This document shows, piece by piece, positions 42,071 to 49,482 of a stretch of 64,000 bases of DNA. Below the pieces are notes generated by a model. The model was not told where the DNA came from. It did no database searches and was given only the letters and a program-made list of their open reading frames with translations. Every line of letters begins with the position of its first letter. Within the stretch, counting starts at the first letter, position 1. The position numbers were made by a program, and so were the translations under genes. This DNA is from Solimonas sp036405815 (GTDB lineage: Bacteria > Pseudomonadota > Gammaproteobacteria > Nevskiales > Nevskiaceae), in NCBI GenBank assembly GCA_036405815.1, contig DASWWX010000040.1:34701-98700 (forward strand), read 5' to 3'.

Positions 42071-43183
42071 ATGACTGTTGGTGCCTCCGCTTTCACCTCG
42101 CCATCGCCATCGCGATTGCGTCCGTTCGGTCGATACCTGCTGACCGGCGGGGTGCTGGTGTTGTTATTCGTCGGACTGGCGCTGCGGCCACGCGCCGGCC
42201 CGGACCCGCGGCTCGCAGAGCGCGAATTCATCGCCATGAGCACGCTGATGTCGATCTCGGTCTATCGGGATACAAATCAGACCGATGCCGAGGTCGAACG
42301 CGCGCTCGATGCCGCACAAGCCCAACTGCGCGACGACGAGCGCGACTGGTCCGCCTGGGGCGACGGCGCGCTGGCCGCACTCAACCAGACGCTGGCCGCC
42401 GGGAAAGCGGTGACGATTCCGCAGCCTCTGCGCCCGCTGTTCGCGCGCGCCGCACTTTACGGGCAGCGTAGTGAGGGTCGATTCGACGTGCGCATTGGCC
42501 GCCTGATCGCGCTGTGGGGTTTCGATGACGAGCGACATTTCCGCAGCCAACCCCCGCCGCCCGCCGCGCGCGCTGCCGCGCTCGCCGACCTGCACGCCGC
42601 GCCCGCGCTGGATGCGGCGGCAACCACCTATGGTCCGGCGCCCGGCGTGCACTTCGATTTCGGCGCGATCGCCAAGGGCGATGCCGTGGATCGCGTCGTG
42701 GCGAGGCTGCGCGATGCCGGTTTCGCCCACGTCATCGTCAACGCCGGCGGCAATCTGCGGGCGGCCGGCCGGCGTGGCGATCGCGCCTGGCGCATCGGCA
42801 TCCGCCATCCGCGTCCGGACGCAGGCTCGCAACTGCTGGCGACGCTGGAGATCGATGGCGACGAGGCCGTCGTCACCAGCGGCGACTACGAACGCGGGTT
42901 CGAATTCGAGGGCCGCCGTTATCACCATCTGATCGATCCGTTCAGCGGCGAACCGGCGCGCGGGCTGCAGGCCGTCACCGTGGTCGCCGACAACGCCGCG
43001 CTGGCGGATGCGGCGAGCACCGCTCTGTTCATCGCCGGGCCGCAGCACTGGCGCAGCCTCGTCGGAAGGCTGGGGCTGGACCGCGTGATGGTGGTGACCG
43101 ACGACGGCCGCGTGCACGCCACGCCGCGGCTGGCGGCGCGCCTGCGCTACGCCGACGGCATCGCGGCCACGGTCGCGCCATGA
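42071..43183 (+). CDS. apbE: FAD:protein FMN transferase ApbE
   Basis: A 370-residue exported flavin transferase that attaches FMN to Ser/Thr of extracytoplasmic redox proteins. It begins with a membrane anchor or signal (GRYLLTGGVLVLLFVGLAL near residues 18-36). The ApbE core includes EFIAMSTLMSISV, the conserved DFGAIAKGDAVDRVV, IVNAGGNLRAAG, VVTSGDYERGF, RYHHLIDPFSG and DAASTALFIAG. It overlaps the next gene by ATGA and heads a short operon with a NusG_II protein, a Gx transporter and yqgE. No FMN-binding target protein is visible in the window. Confidence 0.92.
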   Translation: MTVGASAFTSPSPSRLRPFGRYLLTGGVLVLLFVGLALRPRAGPDPRLAEREFIAMSTLMSISVYRDTNQTDAEVERALDAAQAQLRDDERDWSAWGDGALAALNQTLAAGKAVTIPQPLRPLFARAALYGQRSEGRFDVRIGRLIALWGFDDERHFRSQPPPPAARAAALADLHAAPALDAAATTYGPAPGVHFDFGAIAKGDAVDRVVARLRDAGFAHVIVNAGGNLRAAGRRGDRAWRIGIRHPRPDAGSQLLATLEIDGDEAVVTSGDYERGFEFEGRRYHHLIDPFSGEPARGLQAVTVVADNAALADAASTALFIAGPQHWRSLVGRLGLDRVMVVTDDGRVHATPRLAARLRYADGIAATVAP

Positions 43184-43545
43184 CGCGCGGCGATGCCGTC
43201 GCGATCGCGCTGGCGGCGGCGCTGATCGGCGCGTTGTACGCACAGCATTGGCAACCTGCGGTGGACGCCGGCACCGTGGAGATTCGTCGGGACGGCGAAC
43301 TCGCGGGTCGCTATCCCTTGTCGCAGGCCCGCAGCCTGACCGTAAGCGGACACCTCGGCGACAGCACGATCGAAATCCGCGATGGGCAGGTGCGCTTCCG
43401 TCAGGCGCCGTGCCGCAACCAGGTCTGCGTGCATCGCGGCTGGCTGCGTCACGCTGGCGATGCCGCCGCCTGCCTGCCCAACCGCATCAGCCTGCGCCTC
43501 GGCGGCCAAGGCCAGGGAGACGTTCCCGATGCGCTCAGCCACTGA
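43180..43545 (+). CDS. NusG domain II-containing exported protein
   Basis: A 121-residue protein with one N-terminal membrane segment or signal (DAVAIALAAALIGALYAQH), then a small beta domain of the NusG_II type: VEIRRDGELAGRYPL, STIEIRDGQVRFRQAPC and CRNQVCVHRGWLRHAGDAAACLP. The C-x4-C-x15-C cysteines (PCRNQVC) are typical of this exported family. Its function is unknown. It is translationally coupled to apbE by ATGA (43180-43183) and followed by a Gx transporter gene, a trio seen in many genomes with flavinylation systems. Confidence 0.85.
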   Translation: MTRGDAVAIALAAALIGALYAQHWQPAVDAGTVEIRRDGELAGRYPLSQARSLTVSGHLGDSTIEIRDGQVRFRQAPCRNQVCVHRGWLRHAGDAAACLPNRISLRLGGQGQGDVPDALSH

Positions 43546-44107
43546 GCCGATGGCGGCGACCGCCGAAGATCGCCTCGTCGCCGGATTTGCGGCACTGGCG
43601 ATCGTGATCCATGTGCTGGAAGCCGGTTTTCCATCGCCGATCCCCGGCGTCAAACCCGGGCTGGCCAACGCGATCACCTTGATCGTGCTGCTGCGCCACG
43701 GCTGGCGTTTGGCGCTATGGGTAGCGGCGCTGCGAATCGTCGCCGGTAGTCTGCTGGTGGGTAGCTTCCTCGCGCCCGGCTTCTGGCTGTCGCTGACCGG
43801 TGCCGCTGCCAGTCTGGCCGCGCTCGGCCTGTGCTGGCAGTGGAACCGCCTGAGCGCGCGCAGGTTGCCGTCGCTGCAGCTTTCGGCACTGGGACTGTCG
43901 CTGTGCGCGGCGCTCGCGCACATGGCCGGTCAGTTCGCGCTCGCTTACCTGGTGTTCGTGCCGCACAGCGGCCTGCTGACGCTGCTGCCGCTGCTGATGA
44001 CCGCGGCACTGGTGTTCGGGCTCGTCACCGGCGCGATCGCCGATGCGATTCTGCGACGGTTGGCGCGCTTGTCGCCGCCGCCGCAGAGGCCGATACTGGA
44101 CCCATGA
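43529..44107 (+). CDS. Gx transporter family protein (heptaprenyl diphosphate synthase component I family)
   Basis: A 192-residue integral membrane protein with about five hydrophobic segments and the family motif FPSPIPGVKPGLANAITLIVLL near residues 34-55. The family (Pfam Hpre_diP_synt_I) is named after a prenyltransferase-associated gene but looks like an ECF-type small-molecule transporter. ATG 43529 overlaps the end of the NusG_II gene and has AGGGAG upstream; ATG 43550 is the alternative. The stop overlaps yqgE in ATGA. With apbE and NusG_II it may serve flavin or quinone supply to an extracytosolic redox system; this is inference. Confidence 0.82.
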   Translation: MRSATEPMAATAEDRLVAGFAALAIVIHVLEAGFPSPIPGVKPGLANAITLIVLLRHGWRLALWVAALRIVAGSLLVGSFLAPGFWLSLTGAAASLAALGLCWQWNRLSARRLPSLQLSALGLSLCAALAHMAGQFALAYLVFVPHSGLLTLLPLLMTAALVFGLVTGAIADAILRRLARLSPPPQRPILDP

Positions 44108-44664
44108 GCGACGGCGCCTTCCTCAAGAACCAGTTCCTGGTGGCGATGCCGGGGCTGGACGACGACAACTTCAGTCACACCGTCTCGTTGCTGTGCGAAC
44201 ACAACGACGCTGGCGCGATCGGCCTGGTCATCAACAAGCCGACCGAACTCAAGCTCGGCGAGATGATGGAGCAGATGGGCCTGGAACACGGTGCGCTCGA
44301 CGAGGACGCCATCGTCTACTGGGGCGGGCCGGTGCAGCCGGAACGCGGCTTCGTCATCCACCGCCGTCCCGGCGGCTGGGAGTCGAGCCTGCAGCTGGCC
44401 GAGGATCTGTACATCACCACCTCGCGCGACATCCTGCGCGCGATCGGCAAGGGTGAAGGGCCCGAGCATTACTTCGTCGTGCTCGGCTACGCCGGCTGGG
44501 GCGCAGGCCAGCTCGAATCGGAAATCCTGCACAACTCCTGGCTCAACACGCCGATCAGCGCCAGCGTGCTGTTCCAGATTCCGGTGCGCGACCGCTGGCA
44601 GGCCGCCACGCGCCTGCTGGGTGTCGACGTCACGCAGCTGACCGGCAGCGCCGGCCACGCCTGA
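44104..44664 (+). CDS. yqgE: YqgE/AlgH family protein
   Basis: A 186-residue cytosolic protein with all family landmarks: FLVAMPGLDDDNFSHTVSLLCEH at the start, AIGLVINKPTELKLGEM near residue 38, VYWGGPVQPERGFVIH, and YAGWGAGQLESEI. YqgE/AlgH is almost always next to ruvX; its biochemical role is undefined (AlgH was linked to alginate regulation in Pseudomonas). Here it follows the Gx transporter gene with an ATGA overlap and is separated from ruvX by two inserted leftward genes. Confidence 0.93.
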   Translation: MSDGAFLKNQFLVAMPGLDDDNFSHTVSLLCEHNDAGAIGLVINKPTELKLGEMMEQMGLEHGALDEDAIVYWGGPVQPERGFVIHRRPGGWESSLQLAEDLYITTSRDILRAIGKGEGPEHYFVVLGYAGWGAGQLESEILHNSWLNTPISASVLFQIPVRDRWQAATRLLGVDVTQLTGSAGHA

Positions 44665-44685
44665 AAGCCCGGGCGGATTGCCGCC

Positions 44686-45531
44686 TCAGTTGTCGGTCAG
44701 GCGGTAGGAAAGAATCACGGACGCCACCAGCGGATCGAGATCCAGATCCGTGTAACTACGCGCCAGACGCGTGCCGTCGTCGGCGTACAGATCGATGGTC
44801 GAGCGGGTCTTCAACAGGATCTTCGACAGCGACACCGACGCGCTCCAGCGTTCGCTCAGTCCGATCGACAGACCGGCGTTGAAGATCGGCGCCCACGACG
44901 GCGACGCCTTGCCCTCCACTCGCGTCGGCCCCGGCTTGCCGGCGGCCAGCGCCAGCGGCGCACCGAAGTTGCGGTTGATGTCGTCACGAAACGCCGAGTT
45001 GAGTTCGACATCCGTAAACCAGGTGTAGGTGCCGCCGATGCCGAGATAGGGGCGCAGTCGCACCGACGGATCGCGGAAATAGAGCTGCAGCAGCACTGCC
45101 GGACTCCATTGCTTGGCCGTCGCCAGCGGCTGGTTGGCCGGGTCGCCGAGGTCGATCCCCAGCAGCAGGCCCGCCGGTCCGGTCGGCCGCACCTCGCCCT
45201 CACCGCTGAGCTCGAATTCCGCCGGCAGACCGCCTTCGGCCTTGATGACGAGGTGGTCGGTCAGGAAGTAGGACAGCGTCAGCGCCGGTGTATTGGAGTC
45301 GCTGACGTCCGCGGAGGTGCCGGGCGACGTGAAGTCCGGCCGGATACCCAGCAGATTGCCAACCAGGCTCGGCGCCAGCTGCGTGCGCAGCGGCGTGCTC
45401 GAAGCCTGCGGCGAGATGAAGAACCAGCCGGCCTGCGCCACCAGGTCACCACCAACCTCGGCGCGCGACGGCGGCACCGCGCCGATCGCCAGCAGCACCA
45501 GCGCAAGCCCCGCCGCGCGCGCGACGGTCAC
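44686..45531 (-). CDS. ompW: OmpW family outer-membrane protein
   Basis: A 281-residue exported protein: signal peptide ending near PPSRAEV, then an eight-strand beta-barrel pattern. Recognisable OmpW parts are LTLSYFLTDHLVIKAEGGLP, KQWSPAVLLQLYFRDPSVRLRPYLGIGGTYTWF and the final strand DPLVASVILSYRLTDN. OmpW forms narrow hydrophobic channels thought to pass small lipophilic molecules. The start GTG 45531 overlaps the stop of the DUF2147 gene (GTGA), so the two are co-translated. The pair points left between yqgE and ruvX, interrupting a usually contiguous block. Confidence 0.88.
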   Translation of the reverse strand: MTVARAAGLALVLLAIGAVPPSRAEVGGDLVAQAGWFFISPQASSTPLRTQLAPSLVGNLLGIRPDFTSPGTSADVSDSNTPALTLSYFLTDHLVIKAEGGLPAEFELSGEGEVRPTGPAGLLLGIDLGDPANQPLATAKQWSPAVLLQLYFRDPSVRLRPYLGIGGTYTWFTDVELNSAFRDDINRNFGAPLALAAGKPGPTRVEGKASPSWAPIFNAGLSIGLSERWSASVSLSKILLKTRSTIDLYADDGTRLARSYTDLDLDPLVASVILSYRLTDN

Positions 45532-46040
45532 GGTTGCTCGCCGTTGGCGCGGCGACCCGCGCCGGCCGCGGTATAGCGCACCCAGGTCTGCGTGCGGCCC
45601 AGCAGGGAGACGCCGATGTAGCCCCGCACCTCCAGGGCTTCGCCGCCGTCAGCCAGCCGCAGGCTGGCCTTGTAGATCTGCCCTTCCTCCGGATCGAGAA
45701 TCTGGCCACCGCTCCAGTGATCGCCGTCGGGCTTCAGGCCCCACAACACCTCCAGGCCACGGATCGGCTGATCGCGGCGCTCGCCCTCGCATTTTTCGCA
45801 GAGCGGATTCGGCTTGGACGGATCGAACAGATGCACGATGCGGCCGTGCAGCACTCCACTCCGCTCACGGATTTCGATCAGCGCCTTCTCCTTTCCGGTC
45901 TTGTCGTCCACCGTTTTCCAGGTGCCGACCGGGCCGCCATCCGCTGCCCACACTGAGGGGGGCAGCAAACCGGCGAACAGACAGGTCAGAACCAGCAACG
46001 CCGTGCGCATATCGGCCGTCGCAATACGGATCGCTTGCAT
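45528..46040 (-). CDS. DUF2147 domain-containing exported protein
   Basis: A 170-residue protein with a signal peptide (ALLVLTCLFAGLLPPSVWA) and a lipocalin-like DUF2147 domain: GTWKTVDDKTGKEKALIEI, CEKCEGERRDQPIRGLEVL with its paired cysteines, and GGQILDPEEGQIYKASLRL. DUF2147 proteins are periplasmic and of unknown function, often near lipid or steroid genes. I chose ATG 46040; ATG 46010 would give a shorter signal peptide and is also possible, as neither has a good ribosome site. It is coupled to ompW by a GTGA overlap. Confidence 0.82.
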   Translation of the reverse strand: MQAIRIATADMRTALLVLTCLFAGLLPPSVWAADGGPVGTWKTVDDKTGKEKALIEIRERSGVLHGRIVHLFDPSKPNPLCEKCEGERRDQPIRGLEVLWGLKPDGDHWSGGQILDPEEGQIYKASLRLADGGEALEVRGYIGVSLLGRTQTWVRYTAAGAGRRANGEQP

Positions 46041-46150
46041 GACATCACCGCCGGGGCTCGCTGAAAAAGAAGTCCCGACCCTCCGCCATCGCCGCTGAAT
46101 CCGTTCTGAACTCTTGGCGAAAACCGCATGGAAAGCCGACACTGCGCGCC

Positions 46151-46567
46151 ATGAGCCAGCCTTCCACCTATCTCGCCTTCGACTACGGCAGCCGCCGCAT
46201 CGGCACGGCGGTCGGCGACGATCTGACGCGCACGGCCCGTGCCTTGTCGGCGGTGGCCACGGGCGACTGGAACGCGCTCGATCGGCTGCTGCGGGAATGG
46301 CGCCCGGCCGCGCTGGTGCTGGGCCTGCCGCTGGACGAGGCCGGCGGCGACCAGCCGATCACGGTGGAAGCGCGACGCTTCTCGCGCCAGCTCGCCGAGC
46401 GCTACCAGCTCCCGATCCACGAATGCGACGAGCGCTACAGCTCGCGTGCTGCCGACGACGTCCTGCGCGAGGCGCGCGCCAGCGGCCGCATGGCACGGCG
46501 TGTGCGCAAGGGCGACCGCGACGGCGAAGCGGCGCGTGTAATTCTCGAGCAGTGGCTGTCTCAATAG
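46151..46567 (+). CDS. ruvX: Holliday junction resolvase-like RuvX/YqgF
   Basis: A 138-residue RNase H-fold protein. The first acidic residue is in LAFDYGSRRIGTAVGD, the second in the LVLGLPLDEAGG strand context, and the third near the end in KGDRDGEAARVILEQWL. YqgF is implicated in pre-16S rRNA 5' end processing; resolvase activity is shown in some species. It is followed by pyrB after 61 nt, the order known from Pseudomonas, though pyrR is missing. Confidence 0.93.
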   Translation: MSQPSTYLAFDYGSRRIGTAVGDDLTRTARALSAVATGDWNALDRLLREWRPAALVLGLPLDEAGGDQPITVEARRFSRQLAERYQLPIHECDERYSSRAADDVLREARASGRMARRVRKGDRDGEAARVILEQWLSQ

Positions 46568-46628
46568 CGATCCACGGTCACGCAAAACTTTCAAACTGCC
46601 GGATGCTGGGCGACAATACCGGCCCAGC

Positions 46629-47636
46629 ATGGCCTCCCAACTCCAAGTCGACGCCCGCGGCCGCCTCCGCCACCTGCTGACGCTGGAGGGCCTGCCCCGC
46701 GAATTGCTGCTGGATATCCTCGATACCGCCGAAGACCTGGAACGCCGACTGCGCGGTCCGGACAAGAAACTGGATCTGCTCTCCGGTCGCACGGTCGTCA
46801 ACCTGTTCTTCGAACCGAGCACGCGCACGCGCACCACCTTCGAACTCGCTGCCAAGCGCCTGTCCGCCGACGTATTGAATCTGCAGATGGCGGCGTCCAG
46901 CACTTCCAAGGGCGAGACGCTGTTCGACACGCTCAAGACGCTGGAAGCGATGCAGGCCGACATGTTCGTGGTGCGCCACGAAAGCTCCGGCGCCGCCCAC
47001 TTCTTCGCCGAGCACGCCGCACCGGGCGTGGCGATCCTCAACGCCGGCGACGGCCGCCATGCGCACCCCACGCAGGGCCTGCTCGACCTGTTCACGATCC
47101 GCCGCTACAAGGGCGAAGGCGGCAAGTCGGCCAGCGACTGCTTCAAGCATCTAACCGTGGCGATCGTCGGCGACGTGCTGCACTCGCGCGTCGCACGCTC
47201 CGACATCCACGGACTGCGCACGCTCGGCACCCAGGAGATCCGCGTGGTCGCGCCGCCGACCCTGGTGCCGGCCGGCATCGAAGCGATGGGCGTCAAGGTC
47301 TACAACGAACTGGACGCCGGCCTCGATGGCGCCGATGTGGTCATCCTGCTGCGCCTGCAGAAGGAACGCATGCTGGGCGCCTTCCTGCCGTCGATGGGCG
47401 AGTTCCACCGCGACTTCGGCCTGACGCGCGCGCGCCTGGCGCGGCTCAAGCCGGACGCGATCGTCATGCACCCCGGCCCGATCAACCGTGGCGTCGAGAT
47501 CGAAGGCGATGTCGCCTATGGTCCGCGCTCGGTGATCCTGGAGCAGGTGCAGCACGGCATCGCCGTGCGCATGGCAGTGATGGCGATGATTCTCGGCGAG
47601 CCGGCCAAGGCCGGGCGCAAGCGGAGCCGCGCATGA
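46629..47636 (+). CDS. pyrB: Aspartate carbamoyltransferase catalytic subunit
   Basis: A 335-residue enzyme of pyrimidine synthesis joining carbamoyl phosphate and aspartate. The carbamoyl-phosphate loop FFEPSTRTRTTFELAAKRL is near residues 58-76; HPTQGLLDLFTIRR and HPGPINRGVEI are the later binding segments. Length fits class A ATCases that pair with a dihydroorotase-like subunit. The stop overlaps the pyrC-like start by ATGA (47633-47636). No pyrI regulatory subunit and no pyrR are nearby. Confidence 0.96.
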   Translation: MASQLQVDARGRLRHLLTLEGLPRELLLDILDTAEDLERRLRGPDKKLDLLSGRTVVNLFFEPSTRTRTTFELAAKRLSADVLNLQMAASSTSKGETLFDTLKTLEAMQADMFVVRHESSGAAHFFAEHAAPGVAILNAGDGRHAHPTQGLLDLFTIRRYKGEGGKSASDCFKHLTVAIVGDVLHSRVARSDIHGLRTLGTQEIRVVAPPTLVPAGIEAMGVKVYNELDAGLDGADVVILLRLQKERMLGAFLPSMGEFHRDFGLTRARLARLKPDAIVMHPGPINRGVEIEGDVAYGPRSVILEQVQHGIAVRMAVMAMILGEPAKAGRKRSRA

Positions 47637-48988
47637 GCCGCAAGCCGCGCGAGACCGCGCCCGACTGGTCTGCCGCCGCCCGCCGCAAGCCCGCGACGGA
47701 ACCCGGTGACGGCTCGCTGTTGATCGTCGGCGCCCGCGTGCTCGACCCCGCCAGTGGCCTCGACGGCACCGCCAACCTCGGCATCCGCGACGGTCGCATC
47801 GATCATGTCGGCAAGGAACGTCCAGCCGGTCGCTACGCCCGCACGCTGGAAGCCAACGGCCAGTGGCTGATGCCGGGACTGGTCGATCTGTGCGCGCGCT
47901 TCCGCGAACCGGGGCAGACCCACAAGGCGAATTTCGCCAGCGAAACTGCGGCGGCGCAGGCCGGCGGCATCACCGCCGTGCTGATCCCGCCGGATACGCA
48001 GCCGGTGGTCGACACCCCGGCGATGCTGATGCGCCTGCAACGCATCGCTCGTGGCGCCGGCGGGCTGGACGTGCACCTGCTCGGCGCGCTGACGCGCGGC
48101 CTGCAGGGCGAGGCGCTGGCCGAGCTTTCGGCGCTGAAGACCGCCGGCGCGATCGGCCTCAGCAACGGTCTGGTGCCGCTGCGCGATGCGCTGATCGCAC
48201 GTCGCGCGCTGGATTACGCGCGCGGCCTCAAGCTGACCACGCACGTGTTCGCGCAGGACGGCGTGCTCGCCGCTGGCGGCTGCGCGCACGAAGGACCGGT
48301 CGCCACGCGCCTGGGCCTGTCGCCGATCCCGTCCGCGGCCGAGGTCGCTGCGATCCGCACCTGGATCACCCTGGTCGAAGACACCGGTGCCGCCGTGCAC
48401 TTCTGCCGGCTCTCGACCGCGCGCGGCGCCGGCCTGGTCGAGTCGGCCCAGAAGCGCGGCCTGCCGGTCACGGCCGACGTCGCCGCGCACCAGTTGTTCC
48501 TGACCGCGGACGATGTCGACGGCTTCGACGCACGCTGCCACCTGATTCCACCGCTGCGCGCCGCCGAAGACCGCGACGCGCTGCGTGCCGCCGTGCGCAA
48601 GGGCGTGATCGGCGCGATCTGCTCGGATCACCAGCCGCATGAGGCTGATGCCAAGATCAATCCGTTCCCGCTGACCGAACCCGGCGCCTCGGCGCTGGAG
48701 ACGCTGCTGCCGCTGACGCTGGCGCTGGTCCGCGACGGCGTGCTGACGCCGCTGCAGGCCGCGCAACGCCTGAGCCTGGGTCCGGCGCGCATCGCCAGCG
48801 TCGACGGTGGCCGCCTCGCCAAGGGGGCTGCCGCTCACCTTGTGCTGGTCGATGCCGACGCCGAATGGCTGCTGCATCCCGAGCGGCTGCGCAGCGCCGG
48901 CCGCAACACGCCGTTTGCCGGTCGCCGCCTGCAGGGCCGTGTCACGCGCTGCCTGCACGCCGGGCTTGAGGTCTTCGCCGCCGACTGA
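47633..48988 (+). CDS. Pseudo-dihydroorotase (PyrC'/PyrX) partner of ATCase
   Basis: A 451-residue amidohydrolase-fold protein related to class I dihydroorotase. It has the general outline (LMPGLVDLCARFREPGQTHK, CSDHQPHEADAK, GRLAKGAAAHLVLVD). The metal-binding DxHxH is replaced by DLCAR at residues 85-89, and the usual SDDG loop reads SNGL. These losses predict no catalysis. Pseudomonas has the same situation: an inactive PyrC' is needed to hold the dodecameric PyrB-PyrC' complex together, while a true dihydroorotase is encoded elsewhere. It is translationally coupled to pyrB. Confidence 0.88.
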   Translation: MSRKPRETAPDWSAAARRKPATEPGDGSLLIVGARVLDPASGLDGTANLGIRDGRIDHVGKERPAGRYARTLEANGQWLMPGLVDLCARFREPGQTHKANFASETAAAQAGGITAVLIPPDTQPVVDTPAMLMRLQRIARGAGGLDVHLLGALTRGLQGEALAELSALKTAGAIGLSNGLVPLRDALIARRALDYARGLKLTTHVFAQDGVLAAGGCAHEGPVATRLGLSPIPSAAEVAAIRTWITLVEDTGAAVHFCRLSTARGAGLVESAQKRGLPVTADVAAHQLFLTADDVDGFDARCHLIPPLRAAEDRDALRAAVRKGVIGAICSDHQPHEADAKINPFPLTEPGASALETLLPLTLALVRDGVLTPLQAAQRLSLGPARIASVDGGRLAKGAAAHLVLVDADAEWLLHPERLRSAGRNTPFAGRRLQGRVTRCLHAGLEVFAAD

Positions 48989-49010
48989 GCGTCGCAGCGG
49001 GCGACCTTTT

Positions 49011-49040
49011 TTGCCGAGCGCCGGATGGCCTTGGTATATA
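49011..49040 (+). promoter_or_regulatory. Possible sigma70-type promoter of pilH-pilJ
   Basis: TTGCCG (49011-49016) and TATATA (49035-49040), 18 bp apart, resemble -35 and -10 boxes about 55 nt upstream of the pilH ATG. This AT-rich patch stands out in the GC-rich surroundings. It was judged by eye only. Confidence 0.4.
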
Positions 49041-49093
49041 GTGCCTTCAAGCATATGGGAGACGGTCCGCCAGGACCGCGAGAAGGAGAGACT

Positions 49094-49459
49094 ATGGCCC
49101 GCGTCATGATCGTGGACGATTCGCCCACGGATGTGCAGAACCTCAAGAACATCCTGCTGAAGGCGGGCCACACGGTGGTCGAGTCCACGTCCGGCCAGGA
49201 GGCGCTCGAACGCGTCAAGGTCGAGAAGCCCGAAGTGGTGATCATGGACGTGGTGATGCCGGGCGTGAACGGCTTTCAGGCCACGCGCTCGCTGTCCAAG
49301 GATCCGGCGACCGCGCACATCCCGGTCATCGTCGTCAGCAGCAAGAACCAGGAAACCGATCGGGTCTGGGCCCTGCGCCAGGGTGCACGCGAGTACCTGA
49401 TCAAGCCCGTGAAGGAAGCCGACCTGCTCGGCAAGATCAAGGCCGTGCTCGGCGGTTGA
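49094..49459 (+). CDS. pilH: PilH, twitching-motility response regulator
   Basis: A 121-residue CheY-like receiver. MARVMIVDDSPTDVQNLK, phospho-acceptor Asp52 in VIMDVVMPGVNGFQATR, PVIVVSSKNQETDRVWALRQGAREYL and KPVKEADLL match PilH closely. PilH modulates ChpA signalling, favouring pilus retraction. AAGGAG lies 7 nt before ATG 49094. It is followed by pilJ after 23 nt and is separated from pilG-pilI-chpA by the gsh-apbE-yqgE-pyr block, whereas in Pseudomonas pilG and pilH are adjacent. Confidence 0.92.
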   Translation: MARVMIVDDSPTDVQNLKNILLKAGHTVVESTSGQEALERVKVEKPEVVIMDVVMPGVNGFQATRSLSKDPATAHIPVIVVSSKNQETDRVWALRQGAREYLIKPVKEADLLGKIKAVLGG

Positions 49460-49482
49460 GCCGGTAGCGTTTCGGGGGAAAC

